A stretch of 64,000 bases of DNA from Parabacteroides gordonii MS-1 = DSM 23371. GTDB lineage: Bacteria; Bacteroidota; Bacteroidia; Bacteroidales; Tannerellaceae. Each line of letters opens with the position of its first letter. The stretch's first letter is position 1. Below, piece after piece: positions 8,090-17,123 of this stretch. Under the pieces are notes generated by a model. That model did not search any database and had not been told where the DNA came from. It saw only the letters and a list, made by a program, of their open reading frames with translations. The stretch is taken from assembly GCF_000969825.1 (NCBI RefSeq), contig NZ_KQ033919.1, positions 486,030 through 550,029 of the forward strand, read 5' to 3'. Position numbers and translations under genes: made by a program.

Positions 8090-8941
8090 TTATGGCTTCT
8101 GCGTCTTGACAGCCACCCAGTTGTTTTTTTCGGCATGCGATAGGAATATCAACCCGTTACGTTCGCACTCTTCGCGGATGAAGGGGATATCCTGGGTGTA
8201 GAAACCGCTCATGAAAAGGAGCGCGCCCGGCTTCATGCATTCGGTATAATGTTTGATATCGTTCAGCAGGATGTTGCGGTTGATGTTGGCAAACACGATA
8301 TCGAACTGTCCGAAGGCGGGGATCTGTTCGGCTCCGCCCAGTGCGACCTGTATATCTTCCGTATTGTTCAGGCGTGTGTTTTCAAGGGCGTTGTTGTAAG
8401 CCCATTCGTCGATGTCGATGCCGACCACCTTACCGGCTTTCTTCATCTTCGCCAGGATAGCCAGTACGGCTGTGCCGCATCCCATGTCGAGCAGGTCTTT
8501 TCCTTCGAGGTCGAGTTTCAGCATTTCGCTGATCATGAGGAAGGTCGTTTCGTGATTACCTGTCCCGAATGCCATTTTGGGGTCTATTACTATATTATAT
8601 GTATAGCCTGGCTCCGGTTCATGGAAGGAGGCGCGGATGATGCAGTCGTTGCCGATACGGATGGGTTTGAAGTAGTTCTTTTCCCATTCCTCGTTCCAGT
8701 CTTTGCCTTCCACCTCTTGTGCGGTGTAATGGATGGCGACGTTTTCAAGTGGGAATTCCTTCAGTTTGTCCTGTAATGTATTTACATTATATAATGAGTC
8801 GGATATGTAGGCCAGCAACCCGTCTTCGCTTTCGGTGAAGCTCTCGAATCCGATCTCACCCAGTTCGGCGGCAAGAATGTCGTTGATGACGGTTGTTTCG
8901 ACAGGCGATTCGTATGTGAATTTCAGTTCGTAGTAATTCAT
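8090..8941 (-). CDS. prmA: Ribosomal protein L11 methyltransferase
   Basis: SAM-dependent methylation of ribosomal protein L11. Motifs: FGTGNHETTFLMISEML, the glycine-rich SAM loop LLDMGCGTAVLAILAKMKKAGKV..GIDID, and FANINRNIL (the NPPF-equivalent motif as in PrmA). The frame extends to 8989, but a TACCTTTG promoter box at 8969-8976 makes the ATG at 8941 (MNYYELKF) the likely start, giving 283 aa, usual for the family. Confidence 0.93.
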   Translation of the reverse strand: MNYYELKFTYESPVETTVINDILAAELGEIGFESFTESEDGLLAYISDSLYNVNTLQDKLKEFPLENVAIHYTAQEVEGKDWNEEWEKNYFKPIRIGNDCIIRASFHEPEPGYTYNIVIDPKMAFGTGNHETTFLMISEMLKLDLEGKDLLDMGCGTAVLAILAKMKKAGKVVGIDIDEWAYNNALENTRLNNTEDIQVALGGAEQIPAFGQFDIVFANINRNILLNDIKHYTECMKPGALLFMSGFYTQDIPFIREECERNGLIFLSHAEKNNWVAVKTQKP

Positions 8942-8968
8942 ATTTTTATCTTTAGTAATTTGTAGGGG

Positions 8969-8976
8969 CAAAGGTA
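8969..8976 (-). promoter_or_regulatory. -7 promoter box of prmA
   Basis: TACCTTTG on the minus strand, 27 nt before the ATG at 8941; it lies inside the longest possible frame and so decides the start. Confidence 0.55.
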
Positions 8977-8997
8977 TTGAATATTTCATATGCTACC

Positions 8998-9028
8998 TTT
9001 GTTTTTATTTATTTTGATACTACCTTTG
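8998..9028 (+). promoter_or_regulatory. Promoter upstream of the ECF sigma gene
   Basis: TTTG (8998-9001), 19-bp spacer, TACCTTTG (9021-9028): both Bacteroidota promoter elements at good spacing. The resulting 5' leader to the ATG at 9277 would be about 240 nt and includes the inverted repeat. Confidence 0.55.
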
Positions 9029-9044
9029 CCAGACGTACTAAAAA

Positions 9045-9253
9045 AACGTAGAAGCGTTACATATTATCCTACATTTGAAATCTGGACAATTTCATCATAC
9101 TGGATAATATCCAAGATGCTCCTACGCCTATGTTGTTATATACTTACCTGAAGAAGGAACCTATATGCAATCATAAGCGTGGGGCTATTGTATATTATAG
9201 TGTGATGGGCCGTCCAGAGCCTCAAATGTAGTAATATCAATAGCTTCCACGCT
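9045..9253. repeat. Diverged long inverted repeat
   Basis: The left arm (about 9045-9100) and the reverse complement of the right arm (about 9200-9253) share CGTRGAAGC, ATATTA, CTACATTTGA, TCTGGAC and CATCAYAC in the same order. The spacer is about 100 bp. Each arm carries TACATTTG pointing inward (9070-9077 plus, 9223-9230 minus). It could be a fold-back element, a structured leader or an old invertible segment. Confidence 0.5.
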
Positions 9254-9276
9254 TTCTTTATAAATTTAATACAAGT

Positions 9277-9888
9277 ATGTTTGATGTTGCTTTGTTAAGT
9301 CAATTGAAAGAAGGGAACCGGGAGGCTTTTAACAGTCTCTTCCGTCATTATTATCCTCGTGTTATGGCATATGTTACTACTATGGTGGAACAAGAGATTG
9401 CTGAAGATATCGTTCAGGATGTTTTTCTGTACGTATGGGAAAACCGCAATAAGTTGTATGCCGGGGATGGTTTTCATTCCTATTTATTTCAATCGGCCTA
9501 TACCCGTTGCCTCGATCATTTTAAAAAGCAGCAATCAGCAGGAAAATACAACCTTCATGTAGAGGAAACCTATCTAAAGGAGTATGGTGATTTACTGAGG
9601 GAGGAAACTTCAGTAATGGAAAAATTATATTCGAAAGATTTCTATAAGCGGTTATATGATTTGTTAGACCAATTGCCTGCTCAGCGGCGTGAAGTATTTA
9701 TTCTGACTTATATTAATGGATTGAAAGCAAAAGAAGTTGCCGCCCGGACTCAAATACCGCAACGGACGGTGGAGAGTCATATCTATCTGACTGTTAAGTA
9801 TCTGAAAGAGCATATGTCTAAAAAAGATTTTTACCTGTTGTATATTCTTTTGCTTACAGAGGGAATGGTAATGAAAAATATTTCCTGA
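9277..9888 (+). CDS. ECF RNA polymerase sigma factor (FecI-like)
   Basis: 203-aa sigma-70 family ECF factor. Region 2 (FNSLFRHYYPRVMAYV..EDIVQDVFLYVWENR) is followed by region 4 (LDQLPAQRREVFILTYINGLKAKEVAARTQIPQRTVESHI), with the helix-turn-helix near 150-185. The C-terminus has a short hydrophobic tail (FYLLYILLLTEG), common in Bacteroidales ECF factors. Followed by fecR (67 bp) and an STN-bearing susC, the standard trans-envelope signalling order, so it likely activates this glycan locus when the SusC receptor is loaded. Confidence 0.93.
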   Translation: MFDVALLSQLKEGNREAFNSLFRHYYPRVMAYVTTMVEQEIAEDIVQDVFLYVWENRNKLYAGDGFHSYLFQSAYTRCLDHFKKQQSAGKYNLHVEETYLKEYGDLLREETSVMEKLYSKDFYKRLYDLLDQLPAQRREVFILTYINGLKAKEVAARTQIPQRTVESHIYLTVKYLKEHMSKKDFYLLYILLLTEGMVMKNIS

Positions 9889-9955
9889 TAAATCGTATTT
9901 GTCTCCGTAGTTTTTCCCGTTCGTTCGTTTCGCTTATAAAAAGAGAAATTGACGA

Positions 9956-10945
9956 ATGGATTTTGATTACGGACTTCTTGCAAAATATTTAGCCGATAAT
10001 ATCTCACCCGATGAAATGCGTGAGGTGGCAGATTGGAGCAATCTGTCTTCCGAAAATAAGCAAGTGTTTTCGGAGGTAGTGCGTTTACGTATCTCCTGGA
10101 ATGCAATGCTTTATGGTGATGCAAGCCGTATTGATGATGCTCTTGAAAAACTGAATGTAAGGATAGATCGTTCCAGCTATAAACGGCTTTTGTATAAGGT
10201 AATACAATATGCGGCAATCATCCTTGTTTTATTCTCTTTTTCTTATAGCGGATATGAATATTTCAAGCCTGAAAAACAGATAAGTATTACAGTTAACTCC
10301 GGAGAGGATGTAAAAAAGGTGATACTTGTCGATGGAACTACCGTTTGGTTGAGAGGTGGGTCTACACTGAAGTATCCGGAATCGTATTCTACTAAAAAAC
10401 GTCGGGTTTCTTTACAGGGAGAAGCCTTTTTTGACGTAACGAAGAATGCTGAATCACAGTTCTGTGTTTCTACTGATTATATGCATGTGCGTGTAAAAGG
10501 AACTTCATTTGATGTGAAAGTAGACGCCGGAAATAAGAAAGTCGAAACGGTTTTAGTAACCGGAAAAATAGATTTGTTGGATAGAGCCTGGAATAAAGTT
10601 CTGGATGTTTCCCCGGGCGAAAAAGTGACATATAACCAAAGCAGGAATGAATATACTATGGAGACTGTAGACTCCAATATTTATACAGCCTGGCGTTTGA
10701 ATCAGTTCGTTTTTGAAAATGCAACTCTCCGTGAAATAGCAAATAAACTTTCCGTAAAATTTAATGTGAATATAAACATTGAATCTTCTATTCTTGCCCG
10801 GCGTAAGTTCCGGTGTGTAATCAATGAGGATGAGAGCCTGCCTGACATCCTGAAACTTCTCACGTTTTTAGCTCCGATCCGATACCGGATAGAGGGAAAA
10901 GAGGTCTTTATATATGAACAACAAAATGGAATGCCTATGGAGTAA
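9956..10945 (+). CDS. FecR family anti-sigma factor
   Basis: 329 aa. Cytoplasmic N-terminal segment (LAKYLADNISPDEMREVADW), one transmembrane helix at about 80-97 (VIQYAAIILVLFSFSYSGY), then the periplasmic FecR domain (EDVKKVILVDGTTVWLRGGSTLKYPESY; RRVSLQGEAFFDVTKN; VKGTSFDVK) and the C-terminal DUF4974 domain (FVFENATLREIANKLSVKFNVNINIE). It holds the neighbouring sigma factor at the inner membrane and relays the signal from the STN domain of the next gene's product. Confidence 0.95.
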   Translation: MDFDYGLLAKYLADNISPDEMREVADWSNLSSENKQVFSEVVRLRISWNAMLYGDASRIDDALEKLNVRIDRSSYKRLLYKVIQYAAIILVLFSFSYSGYEYFKPEKQISITVNSGEDVKKVILVDGTTVWLRGGSTLKYPESYSTKKRRVSLQGEAFFDVTKNAESQFCVSTDYMHVRVKGTSFDVKVDAGNKKVETVLVTGKIDLLDRAWNKVLDVSPGEKVTYNQSRNEYTMETVDSNIYTAWRLNQFVFENATLREIANKLSVKFNVNINIESSILARRKFRCVINEDESLPDILKLLTFLAPIRYRIEGKEVFIYEQQNGMPME

Positions 10946-11028
10946 AAAGAAGAGAGAGAAAGCGTATTCAGAAAATACGAAAAGAGAAGTTATAACTGAA
11001 ATTAATACTAATTTATAAATCACATATT

Positions 11029-14000
11029 ATGAATAGCAAAGCATATATTGCGACATTGGTTTTATTGCTAGGGGTTGTTCCGCCATCATTAGCTGTAAGC
11101 TCCCCTCAAACATATGTAAATTTGGAACTTTCATTGAATAAAACGACAGTTGGTGTTTTAGTCGAACATATCAGTAAACAAACCGGATATGAATTTTCTT
11201 ATGATGAAGCCTTATTGGATAGAGAAATAAGAGATATCTCGGTTAAGATGAAAAACGAATCTATAAAGAATGTTTTGAACAGAGTTTTTAATAATACTGG
11301 TATAAGCTATAAAATTATAGATAATCGTATCTTTTTGAAAGATAATCTGAAATCAAAAGGGGAGAACGTTGTGAATAACGTTTTAGCGGTTGTGCAACAA
11401 GGCAAAAAAATATCGGGAACTATACTTGATGACTCCGGTATTCCTGTTATCGGAGCTAATATTGTAGTAAAAGGTACGACAAATGGAACGATTACCGATG
11501 CGGACGGTCGGTTTGTGCTTGATAATATTCCGGAAGGAGCCATATTGGTGGTTTCTTATATAGGCTATTTAGATCAGGAAATACCGGTTTCCGGAAAGAG
11601 CGTATTGAATATCAATCTGAAAGAGGATACACAAAAACTGGATGAAGTTGTGGTGGTAGGATATGGAGTCCAGAAGAAAGCAAATCTGACAGGCTCGGTG
11701 TCGACTGTAAAATATGGTCAGGAATTAGAAAATAGGCCTATTACCGACCCTTCCCAGGCTTTGTCCGGAAAAGTGACAGGTGTTTGGGTTAGCCAGAATT
11801 CGGGTGCACCCGGTTCTGATGGGGCTACTATCAGAGTGCGTGGCTATGGAACGTTGAATAACACGGATCCGTTGGTTCTTATCGATGGGGTGGAAGGACG
11901 GATGTCAGAACTGGCTCCTAATGATATCGCTTCCATTACTGTATTGAAAGATGCGGCATCTGCTGCTATTTACGGTTCACGTGCTGCAAACGGTGTTGTC
12001 CTGATCGAGACGAAGAAAGGTTCGGGCGATAAAGTCTCTGTTAATTATACGGGATATTTTGGTGTGCAGCAATTAGGTCGAAAATATGATATCATTACGG
12101 ACAGTCCGGAGTATATGGAACTTTGGAACTCTGCATTTACCAACAGTGGTAGTAATCCTTTGTTTCCGGATGATGTGATCCAGGCTTTCCGGAATGGAAA
12201 TGATCCTTATAAATATCCAAGTACGAATTATTTTGATGAAGTTTTCCATAACTCGTTTACGACCCAGCATAATTTATCGGCAACGATAGGAGGGAAAAAA
12301 TCTAACAGTTATATCTCGCTGGGTTATTTAAAGAATAACGGTATTGTGAAAAATACGGATTCGGAACGTTATAGTTTGACTGTAAATACGGAAGCGAAAG
12401 TAAGTAACTGGTTGCGTTTGGGAGCAAGAGCCCGTTTAATGCGAAAGGTGAGTAATCAACCTTATGATGGGATTAGCCGTGTTATTTATATGATGGCAAA
12501 CGGTCATCCGTTCTCTACTCCTTATCTACAGGATGGAAAAACATTTGGAGGAACGCAGGCTTTGTATCTTTCCGGGGATAAAGCCGGGCAACCGATAGTT
12601 GATACCCGTAATCCTTTCCCTGATTTATATAATGGGCAAAATCAGTCTATTAATAATTTTATGAAGGGAAATGTCTATGCCACGATTGACTTTATGGAGG
12701 GTTTGAGTCTGACTGCACAATATAGTGGACAATATAACAATAATAACCAGGATAAATATAACCAGCTTCATTATTGTTATACCGATCTGAATGGTTCCAA
12801 TAAAAGTAAACCGTTAGATTTTCCTTCCACTTTAAATGTTTACCGTAAAGTGTCGGATGAGTTTTACTCCACATTCTTTGCCAATATCAATTTTAATAGA
12901 ACCTTTGGTGAGATACATGATATATCGGCATTGCTCGGATATCAGCAGGAAGCTTTAACCAAGCGGGTGACCGAAGCTTCTAAAACAGACCCTTCCAAAG
13001 GAGATTTGCATCAGGTAAGTTCCGGAACAAAGAATCCGACGGCAATAGGTAATAAATACCAATGGCGTATGCTTTCTTATTTTGGACGTATAAATTATGC
13101 CTTAATGGGAAAATATCTTGCAGAAGTCAATTTAAGGGCGGATGCGTCTTCCCGTTTTGCAAAAGGGAACCGTTGGGGGTATTTTCCTTCTTTCTCTGCC
13201 GGATGGCGTTTAGGTGAAGAAGAGTTTATTAAAAAACTGGGTGTTTTCGATAACCTGAAAATTCGTGCTTCATGGGGAAAATTAGGAAATCAGAATATCG
13301 GAGATCTCAGCAATCCTAGTAATGGAGACTATTTCCCATATCTGACAGTGTTGACACAGGATTATGAGAATAGCTATAATTTCAACAATACGCTGGCTCC
13401 CGGAGCTGCTATTACAGGTTTAGTTGATCCGATGATCACATGGGAAACAACCACCACTACAGATATAGGGCTCGATTTGGGTTTCCTGAAAAACAGACTG
13501 AATATAGAAGCCGATTATTTTGTAAGGAAAACGTCCGATATTATTGTGCAGCTTCCTATTCCGACAATATTAGGTGGACTGACCGCTCCTTTTGAAAATG
13601 TAGGAGAGATGAAAAATGCGGGTTTGGAACTGAATGTCAATTGGCAGGATCGTATCGCCGCTTCTGATTTTAGCTACAGCATAGGTGCTAATTTAACGTA
13701 TGTGGATAATGAAGTAACAAAATTCCGGGGAGGGAAAGCGCCTGATCAGCTTTATCTGATCCGTGAAGGATATTCTTATAAAACATTATATGGTTTTATT
13801 CAGGAAGGCGTTTACCAGACGGATGAAGAAGCACAGAAACATATGTATGACAATGGATATGTGCCGACTGCCGGTGATTTGAGGTATAAGGATGTGAATG
13901 GCGATGGTAAATTGGATTACAGGGATAAAGAGGAAATTGGTAATACGATACCTAAATTTACGTATGGTATCAACGGTAGTCTCTCCTGGAAAAACTTTGA

Positions 14001-14433
14001 TCTGAATTTCCAGTTTGCAGGGATTGCCGGTGTACATGGTTATTTCCAGAATGCCTGGACTGAGCCTCTTGGCATTTCGGGTGGCTCTATTACAGAAAGA
14101 TGGCGTAATGCCTGGACAAAGGAAAATCCATCGAATGAATTACCTCAAATAAAAGTAAATGACACTTGGAATAGGCAGCAATCATCTTTCTGGGCATGTA
14201 ATATGTCGTGGTTTAAATTGAAAAATATCCAGTTAGGCTACACTTTGCCTACGGCACTAGCCAATAAGATGTTTTTACAAAAATGTTATGTATATGTAAA
14301 TGCAACAGATGTATTCACTATTGTAAGTAGTAAATATGAAGGGTTTGATCCGGAAAGGGACACTTTTGCTGATGGATATGGACATTATCCGATACCTCGT
14401 GTTTTTTCGATAGGCTTAAATCTATCTTTTTAA
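11029..14433 (+). CDS. SusC/RagA TonB-dependent transporter with STN signalling domain
   Basis: 1134-aa outer-membrane transporter. Signal peptide, then STN domain (about 32-102, LELSLNKTTVGVLVEHISKQTGYEFSY-type start, cut here to its key features), carboxypeptidase-regulatory-like domain (about 128-205, ISGTILDDSGIPVIGANIVV), TonB-box region (DEVVVVGYGVQKK), plug (about 220-330, VLKDAASAAIYGSRAANGV) and a 22-strand barrel ending in Phe. It pairs with the SusD gene 27 bp downstream. The STN domain is what signals to FecR. Codon use is AT-rich like the sigma/fecR genes and unlike the genes after 17 kb. Confidence 0.96.
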   Translation: MNSKAYIATLVLLLGVVPPSLAVSSPQTYVNLELSLNKTTVGVLVEHISKQTGYEFSYDEALLDREIRDISVKMKNESIKNVLNRVFNNTGISYKIIDNRIFLKDNLKSKGENVVNNVLAVVQQGKKISGTILDDSGIPVIGANIVVKGTTNGTITDADGRFVLDNIPEGAILVVSYIGYLDQEIPVSGKSVLNINLKEDTQKLDEVVVVGYGVQKKANLTGSVSTVKYGQELENRPITDPSQALSGKVTGVWVSQNSGAPGSDGATIRVRGYGTLNNTDPLVLIDGVEGRMSELAPNDIASITVLKDAASAAIYGSRAANGVVLIETKKGSGDKVSVNYTGYFGVQQLGRKYDIITDSPEYMELWNSAFTNSGSNPLFPDDVIQAFRNGNDPYKYPSTNYFDEVFHNSFTTQHNLSATIGGKKSNSYISLGYLKNNGIVKNTDSERYSLTVNTEAKVSNWLRLGARARLMRKVSNQPYDGISRVIYMMANGHPFSTPYLQDGKTFGGTQALYLSGDKAGQPIVDTRNPFPDLYNGQNQSINNFMKGNVYATIDFMEGLSLTAQYSGQYNNNNQDKYNQLHYCYTDLNGSNKSKPLDFPSTLNVYRKVSDEFYSTFFANINFNRTFGEIHDISALLGYQQEALTKRVTEASKTDPSKGDLHQVSSGTKNPTAIGNKYQWRMLSYFGRINYALMGKYLAEVNLRADASSRFAKGNRWGYFPSFSAGWRLGEEEFIKKLGVFDNLKIRASWGKLGNQNIGDLSNPSNGDYFPYLTVLTQDYENSYNFNNTLAPGAAITGLVDPMITWETTTTTDIGLDLGFLKNRLNIEADYFVRKTSDIIVQLPIPTILGGLTAPFENVGEMKNAGLELNVNWQDRIAASDFSYSIGANLTYVDNEVTKFRGGKAPDQLYLIREGYSYKTLYGFIQEGVYQTDEEAQKHMYDNGYVPTAGDLRYKDVNGDGKLDYRDKEEIGNTIPKFTYGINGSLSWKNFDLNFQFAGIAGVHGYFQNAWTEPLGISGGSITERWRNAWTKENPSNELPQIKVNDTWNRQQSSFWACNMSWFKLKNIQLGYTLPTALANKMFLQKCYVYVNATDVFTIVSSKYEGFDPERDTFADGYGHYPIPRVFSIGLNLSF

Positions 14434-14460
14434 TGTTGAACGATTCTAATATAAAGAAAT

Positions 14461-15993
14461 ATGAAAAAAATAGCAACACTAATATTATCTGTCGCAACAT
14501 TGGGTTTTAGCAGTTGTGAGAGTTACTTGGATATCCTTCCGGATGATAAGATTACAAGCGAAACCTTCTGGACGACTCCTGAAGATGCAACTCTGGCCTT
14601 GAATGGGGTTTATAATGTTTTGAGGAATGATTATGTATATGGATATGGCGGAGGTGAAGATGCTTGTACTCCGAATGCTTATCAATGGGCACATTGGGAA
14701 GGACAGCATATGCAGGTTGGGGATGGTTCTATCTTTTCAGGTTCCGGGGCAATCGTTTCCGAACGTTGGAAATTTTGTTACCGTGGAATTTATCGTGCAA
14801 ACTATTTTCTTGAAAATATCAATAAAATAGAAGGGTTGGATGAAGCAGAAAAAGAGGTGATGCTGGGTGAAGTGTATTTCCTGCGGGGTGTTTTTTATAA
14901 TTTGTTAGTCAGGTCGTATGGTGGAGTCCCTATTGTAACACAAACACTTACTTCGGAAGAAGGACGTAATGTGGTACGTGCTTCTGCTGAAGAAGTATGG
15001 GGTCAGGTACATGCCGATTTTGATGAAGCTATAAAACGGCTTCCGAAAGATGCCGTAGCAAATGGACATGCAACGTTGGGAGCTGCATTCGGCATGAAGA
15101 TGAAGTCATATTTGTATACTTCTCAATGGGACAAGGTGTTGGAGTTTTGCGATAAAATCGATGCACTTGGGAAATATAAATTATTCCCCTCTTATTATGG
15201 ATTATTTCAGTATGAAAATGAAGGAAATGACGAAACACTATTCGCTCTTTGTTTTATGGATGGTGCTTTTTCTCAGGGGAGTGCGTTCGACCGGCATTGG
15301 CAACCTCAAAATCTGAAATATGGAATGGATGGTTCCAATTCTGTTGCTCCGACTCAATTGTTGGTTGATGAATATGAAACATTGGATGGTTCACCTGTGG
15401 ATCCGTCTGATCCTTATAAAAACAGAGATCCTCGTTTGGATTTTACGATCTTGCGTCCGGGTGCTTATTTTCAGGGACAATTATATCCGGTTGAAATAAA
15501 GAATCACACAGGGCAAAAGGTAGGTTTCGGCATACGTAAATATACGATTGAGACGATGCAGGTAGTCGCTAACCAGTCGCCACTTGATTTTATGATTCTG
15601 CGCTATGGAGATGTCTTGTTATGTAAAGCGGAAGCCTTGATTGAGACTAATACGGATATAGACGGAGCCATCGATTTGATTAACCGTATCCGTTCTGAGC
15701 GGAATGATGTGAAGTTGCCTTTAATCAAAAAGGGAATAGGACAGGTAGAAGCTCGTAAGGTATTGCGTCATGAACGTCGGATAGAGTTGGCTCTCGAAGG
15801 GCAATTCTGGGATGATATTAAACGTTGGAATGCTGGCCCTGAATTCTATCCGTGTGATGTGATCGGTGGTTTGGGAGAATTGATAGAGGTGAAATTTCCG
15901 AATGGTTATGATCTGAATAAAAATAACCTGCTGCCTATTCCGGATAGTGAAATATCTTTGAACCCGAAATTAGAACAAAATCCGGGATATTGA
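14461..15993 (+). CDS. SusD/RagB family glycan-binding lipoprotein
   Basis: 510-aa surface lipoprotein that caps the SusC barrel. Lipobox LGFSSCESYLDILP with Cys at about 19, then SusD-type N-terminal TPR segments (TSETFWTTPEDATLALNGVYNVLR; EVYFLRGVFYNLLVRSYGGVPIVT) and the C-terminal family signature (RHERRIELALEGQFWDDIKRWN, ending LNPKLEQNPGY). Translationally close to susC. Ligand not deducible. Confidence 0.96.
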   Translation: MKKIATLILSVATLGFSSCESYLDILPDDKITSETFWTTPEDATLALNGVYNVLRNDYVYGYGGGEDACTPNAYQWAHWEGQHMQVGDGSIFSGSGAIVSERWKFCYRGIYRANYFLENINKIEGLDEAEKEVMLGEVYFLRGVFYNLLVRSYGGVPIVTQTLTSEEGRNVVRASAEEVWGQVHADFDEAIKRLPKDAVANGHATLGAAFGMKMKSYLYTSQWDKVLEFCDKIDALGKYKLFPSYYGLFQYENEGNDETLFALCFMDGAFSQGSAFDRHWQPQNLKYGMDGSNSVAPTQLLVDEYETLDGSPVDPSDPYKNRDPRLDFTILRPGAYFQGQLYPVEIKNHTGQKVGFGIRKYTIETMQVVANQSPLDFMILRYGDVLLCKAEALIETNTDIDGAIDLINRIRSERNDVKLPLIKKGIGQVEARKVLRHERRIELALEGQFWDDIKRWNAGPEFYPCDVIGGLGELIEVKFPNGYDLNKNNLLPIPDSEISLNPKLEQNPGY

Positions 15994-16031
15994 TTCTGTC
16001 GGCTTTTTAATATAACAATATAATAAATTGT

Positions 16032-16039
16032 TACTTTTG
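16032..16039 (+). promoter_or_regulatory. -7-like box between susD and the TIM-barrel gene
   Basis: TACTTTTG fits TAnnTTTG. It lies only 15 nt before a strong terminator hairpin, so a transcript from it would be very short or attenuated. Confidence 0.35.
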
Positions 16040-16053
16040 TTTTTTCATAAATG

Positions 16054-16102
16054 GAGAGGGAAGCCAAAAGACTTACACCCCTTTGGTTGTCCCTCTCTTT
16101 TT
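16054..16102 (+). terminator. Terminator/attenuator hairpin after susD
   Basis: GAGAGGGA (16054-16061) pairs with TCCCTCTC (16090-16097); the inner part is partly paired (GCCAAAAG with CTTTGGTT); T5 follows. It separates the regulatory/SusCD genes from the enzyme genes, so the latter are either attenuated or separately transcribed. Confidence 0.75.
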
Positions 16103-16133
16103 CATTATTAATTAACTTAATCTATATCAGGCG

Positions 16134-17024
16134 ATGAAAACTAAATTCTCTTTATTGATCTTCGTTTTGCTGTTTATGTGTTTTGAAATGATAGCCCAGG
16201 ATAAAATCACAATCGGTGTTATCCAGTATGATTTGAGTAATATCGATAAAAGTTTCAAAGATCTGCATGATCAGGGATTCGGTTCATGCGAGATTAATTA
16301 CAAAAAAAATGCGTTGACGAAAGACTTTGCAGAACAGGTGAAAATGGCATCAAAGAAGCACAATATTAAAGTAACGACGTTGGTCGGTGTGCCGGGAAGT
16401 AAAAGTGTATGGAACTTTCGGCAGGGGCCGGCTACTATAGGTCTTGTTCCTGTGGAAGAACGTGCGGATAAAATAAAAGTATATCATGAAATGATCGATT
16501 TCTGTGCAATGGCGGATATTCCGGCCATGCATTCTCATTTCGGATTTATCCCCGAAGATCCTTCTTCTGAACAATATAAGGATTTTATCAAAGTCATGCA
16601 GGAGCTGGCCAACTATGCGAAAGAACGTAAGGTCATGATCTATTTTGAAACGGGGCAGGAGACACCTACTACTTTGATTCGTGCTATTAAAGATATAGGT
16701 ACCGGAAATGTTTTTATCAACTGCGACTTGGCAAATTTATTGATGTACGGCAAGGCGAATTCTCTGGATGCTGTGAAATTATTCGGCTCTCTAATTAAAG
16801 AGTTTCATGCGAAAGATGGCAAGTATCCGGATCCTGATAATCCATATGAATTAGGTGCAGAGGTTCCTATACCTACCGGTGAAGTGGATTTTCCAGCAGT
16901 AATTGCCGAGTTAAAAAAACAGGGTTTTAAGGGGGCTGTAACTATTGAATGTGAGTTAAATGGTTCCCGCCATGATTATGTCATAAAAACTCGTAAATAT
17001 TTGCAAGAGTTGTTGGATAAATAA
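16134..17024 (+). CDS. Secreted sugar phosphate isomerase/epimerase-like TIM-barrel protein
   Basis: 296 aa with an N-terminal signal peptide (LLIFVLLFMCFEMIAQ), so probably periplasmic. The rest is an AP-endonuclease-2/xylose-isomerase-like barrel: IGVIQYDL at strand 1, HSHFGFIPED, MIYFETGQETPTT with the metal-ligand Glu, NCDLANLLMYGK, FHAKDG, and GAVTIECELNG at the last strand. His, Glu and Asp at these points would bind a divalent metal. Family members include 3-keto-sugar lyases, epimerases and C-glycoside deglycosidases. Next to a Gfo/Idh/MocA and a DUF1080 gene, a role on 3-keto-glycosides is inferred. Confidence 0.85.
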   Translation: MKTKFSLLIFVLLFMCFEMIAQDKITIGVIQYDLSNIDKSFKDLHDQGFGSCEINYKKNALTKDFAEQVKMASKKHNIKVTTLVGVPGSKSVWNFRQGPATIGLVPVEERADKIKVYHEMIDFCAMADIPAMHSHFGFIPEDPSSEQYKDFIKVMQELANYAKERKVMIYFETGQETPTTLIRAIKDIGTGNVFINCDLANLLMYGKANSLDAVKLFGSLIKEFHAKDGKYPDPDNPYELGAEVPIPTGEVDFPAVIAELKKQGFKGAVTIECELNGSRHDYVIKTRKYLQELLDK

Positions 17025-17034
17025 TATCTTTGTG

Positions 17035-17073
17035 AGACGTTAGAGGTATCATTTGCTTTCTAACGTCTTTTTT
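17035..17073 (+). terminator. Terminator after the TIM-barrel gene
   Basis: AGACGTTAGA (17035-17044) pairs with TCTAACGTCT (17059-17068), followed by T-rich sequence. A GTGATAG element lies about 25 bp downstream. Confidence 0.85.
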
Positions 17074-17123
17074 TAAACATGGAAAACAGAAGTGATAGCT
17101 AATCATTTACATATATTCATACT

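Larger units (their letters stand above)
8942..9276. other. 335-bp divergent region prmA / ECF sigma
   Basis: Contains the prmA promoter, a plus-strand promoter (-33 TTTG 8998-9001, 19-bp spacer, TACCTTTG 9021-9028) and a long imperfect inverted repeat (9045-9253). A 33-codon frame at 9132 has no supporting features and is not called. Confidence 0.6.

Noticed and set aside
9132-9233. 33-codon frame inside the inverted repeat
   Set aside because: No ribosome site, signal or family resemblance; likely chance.
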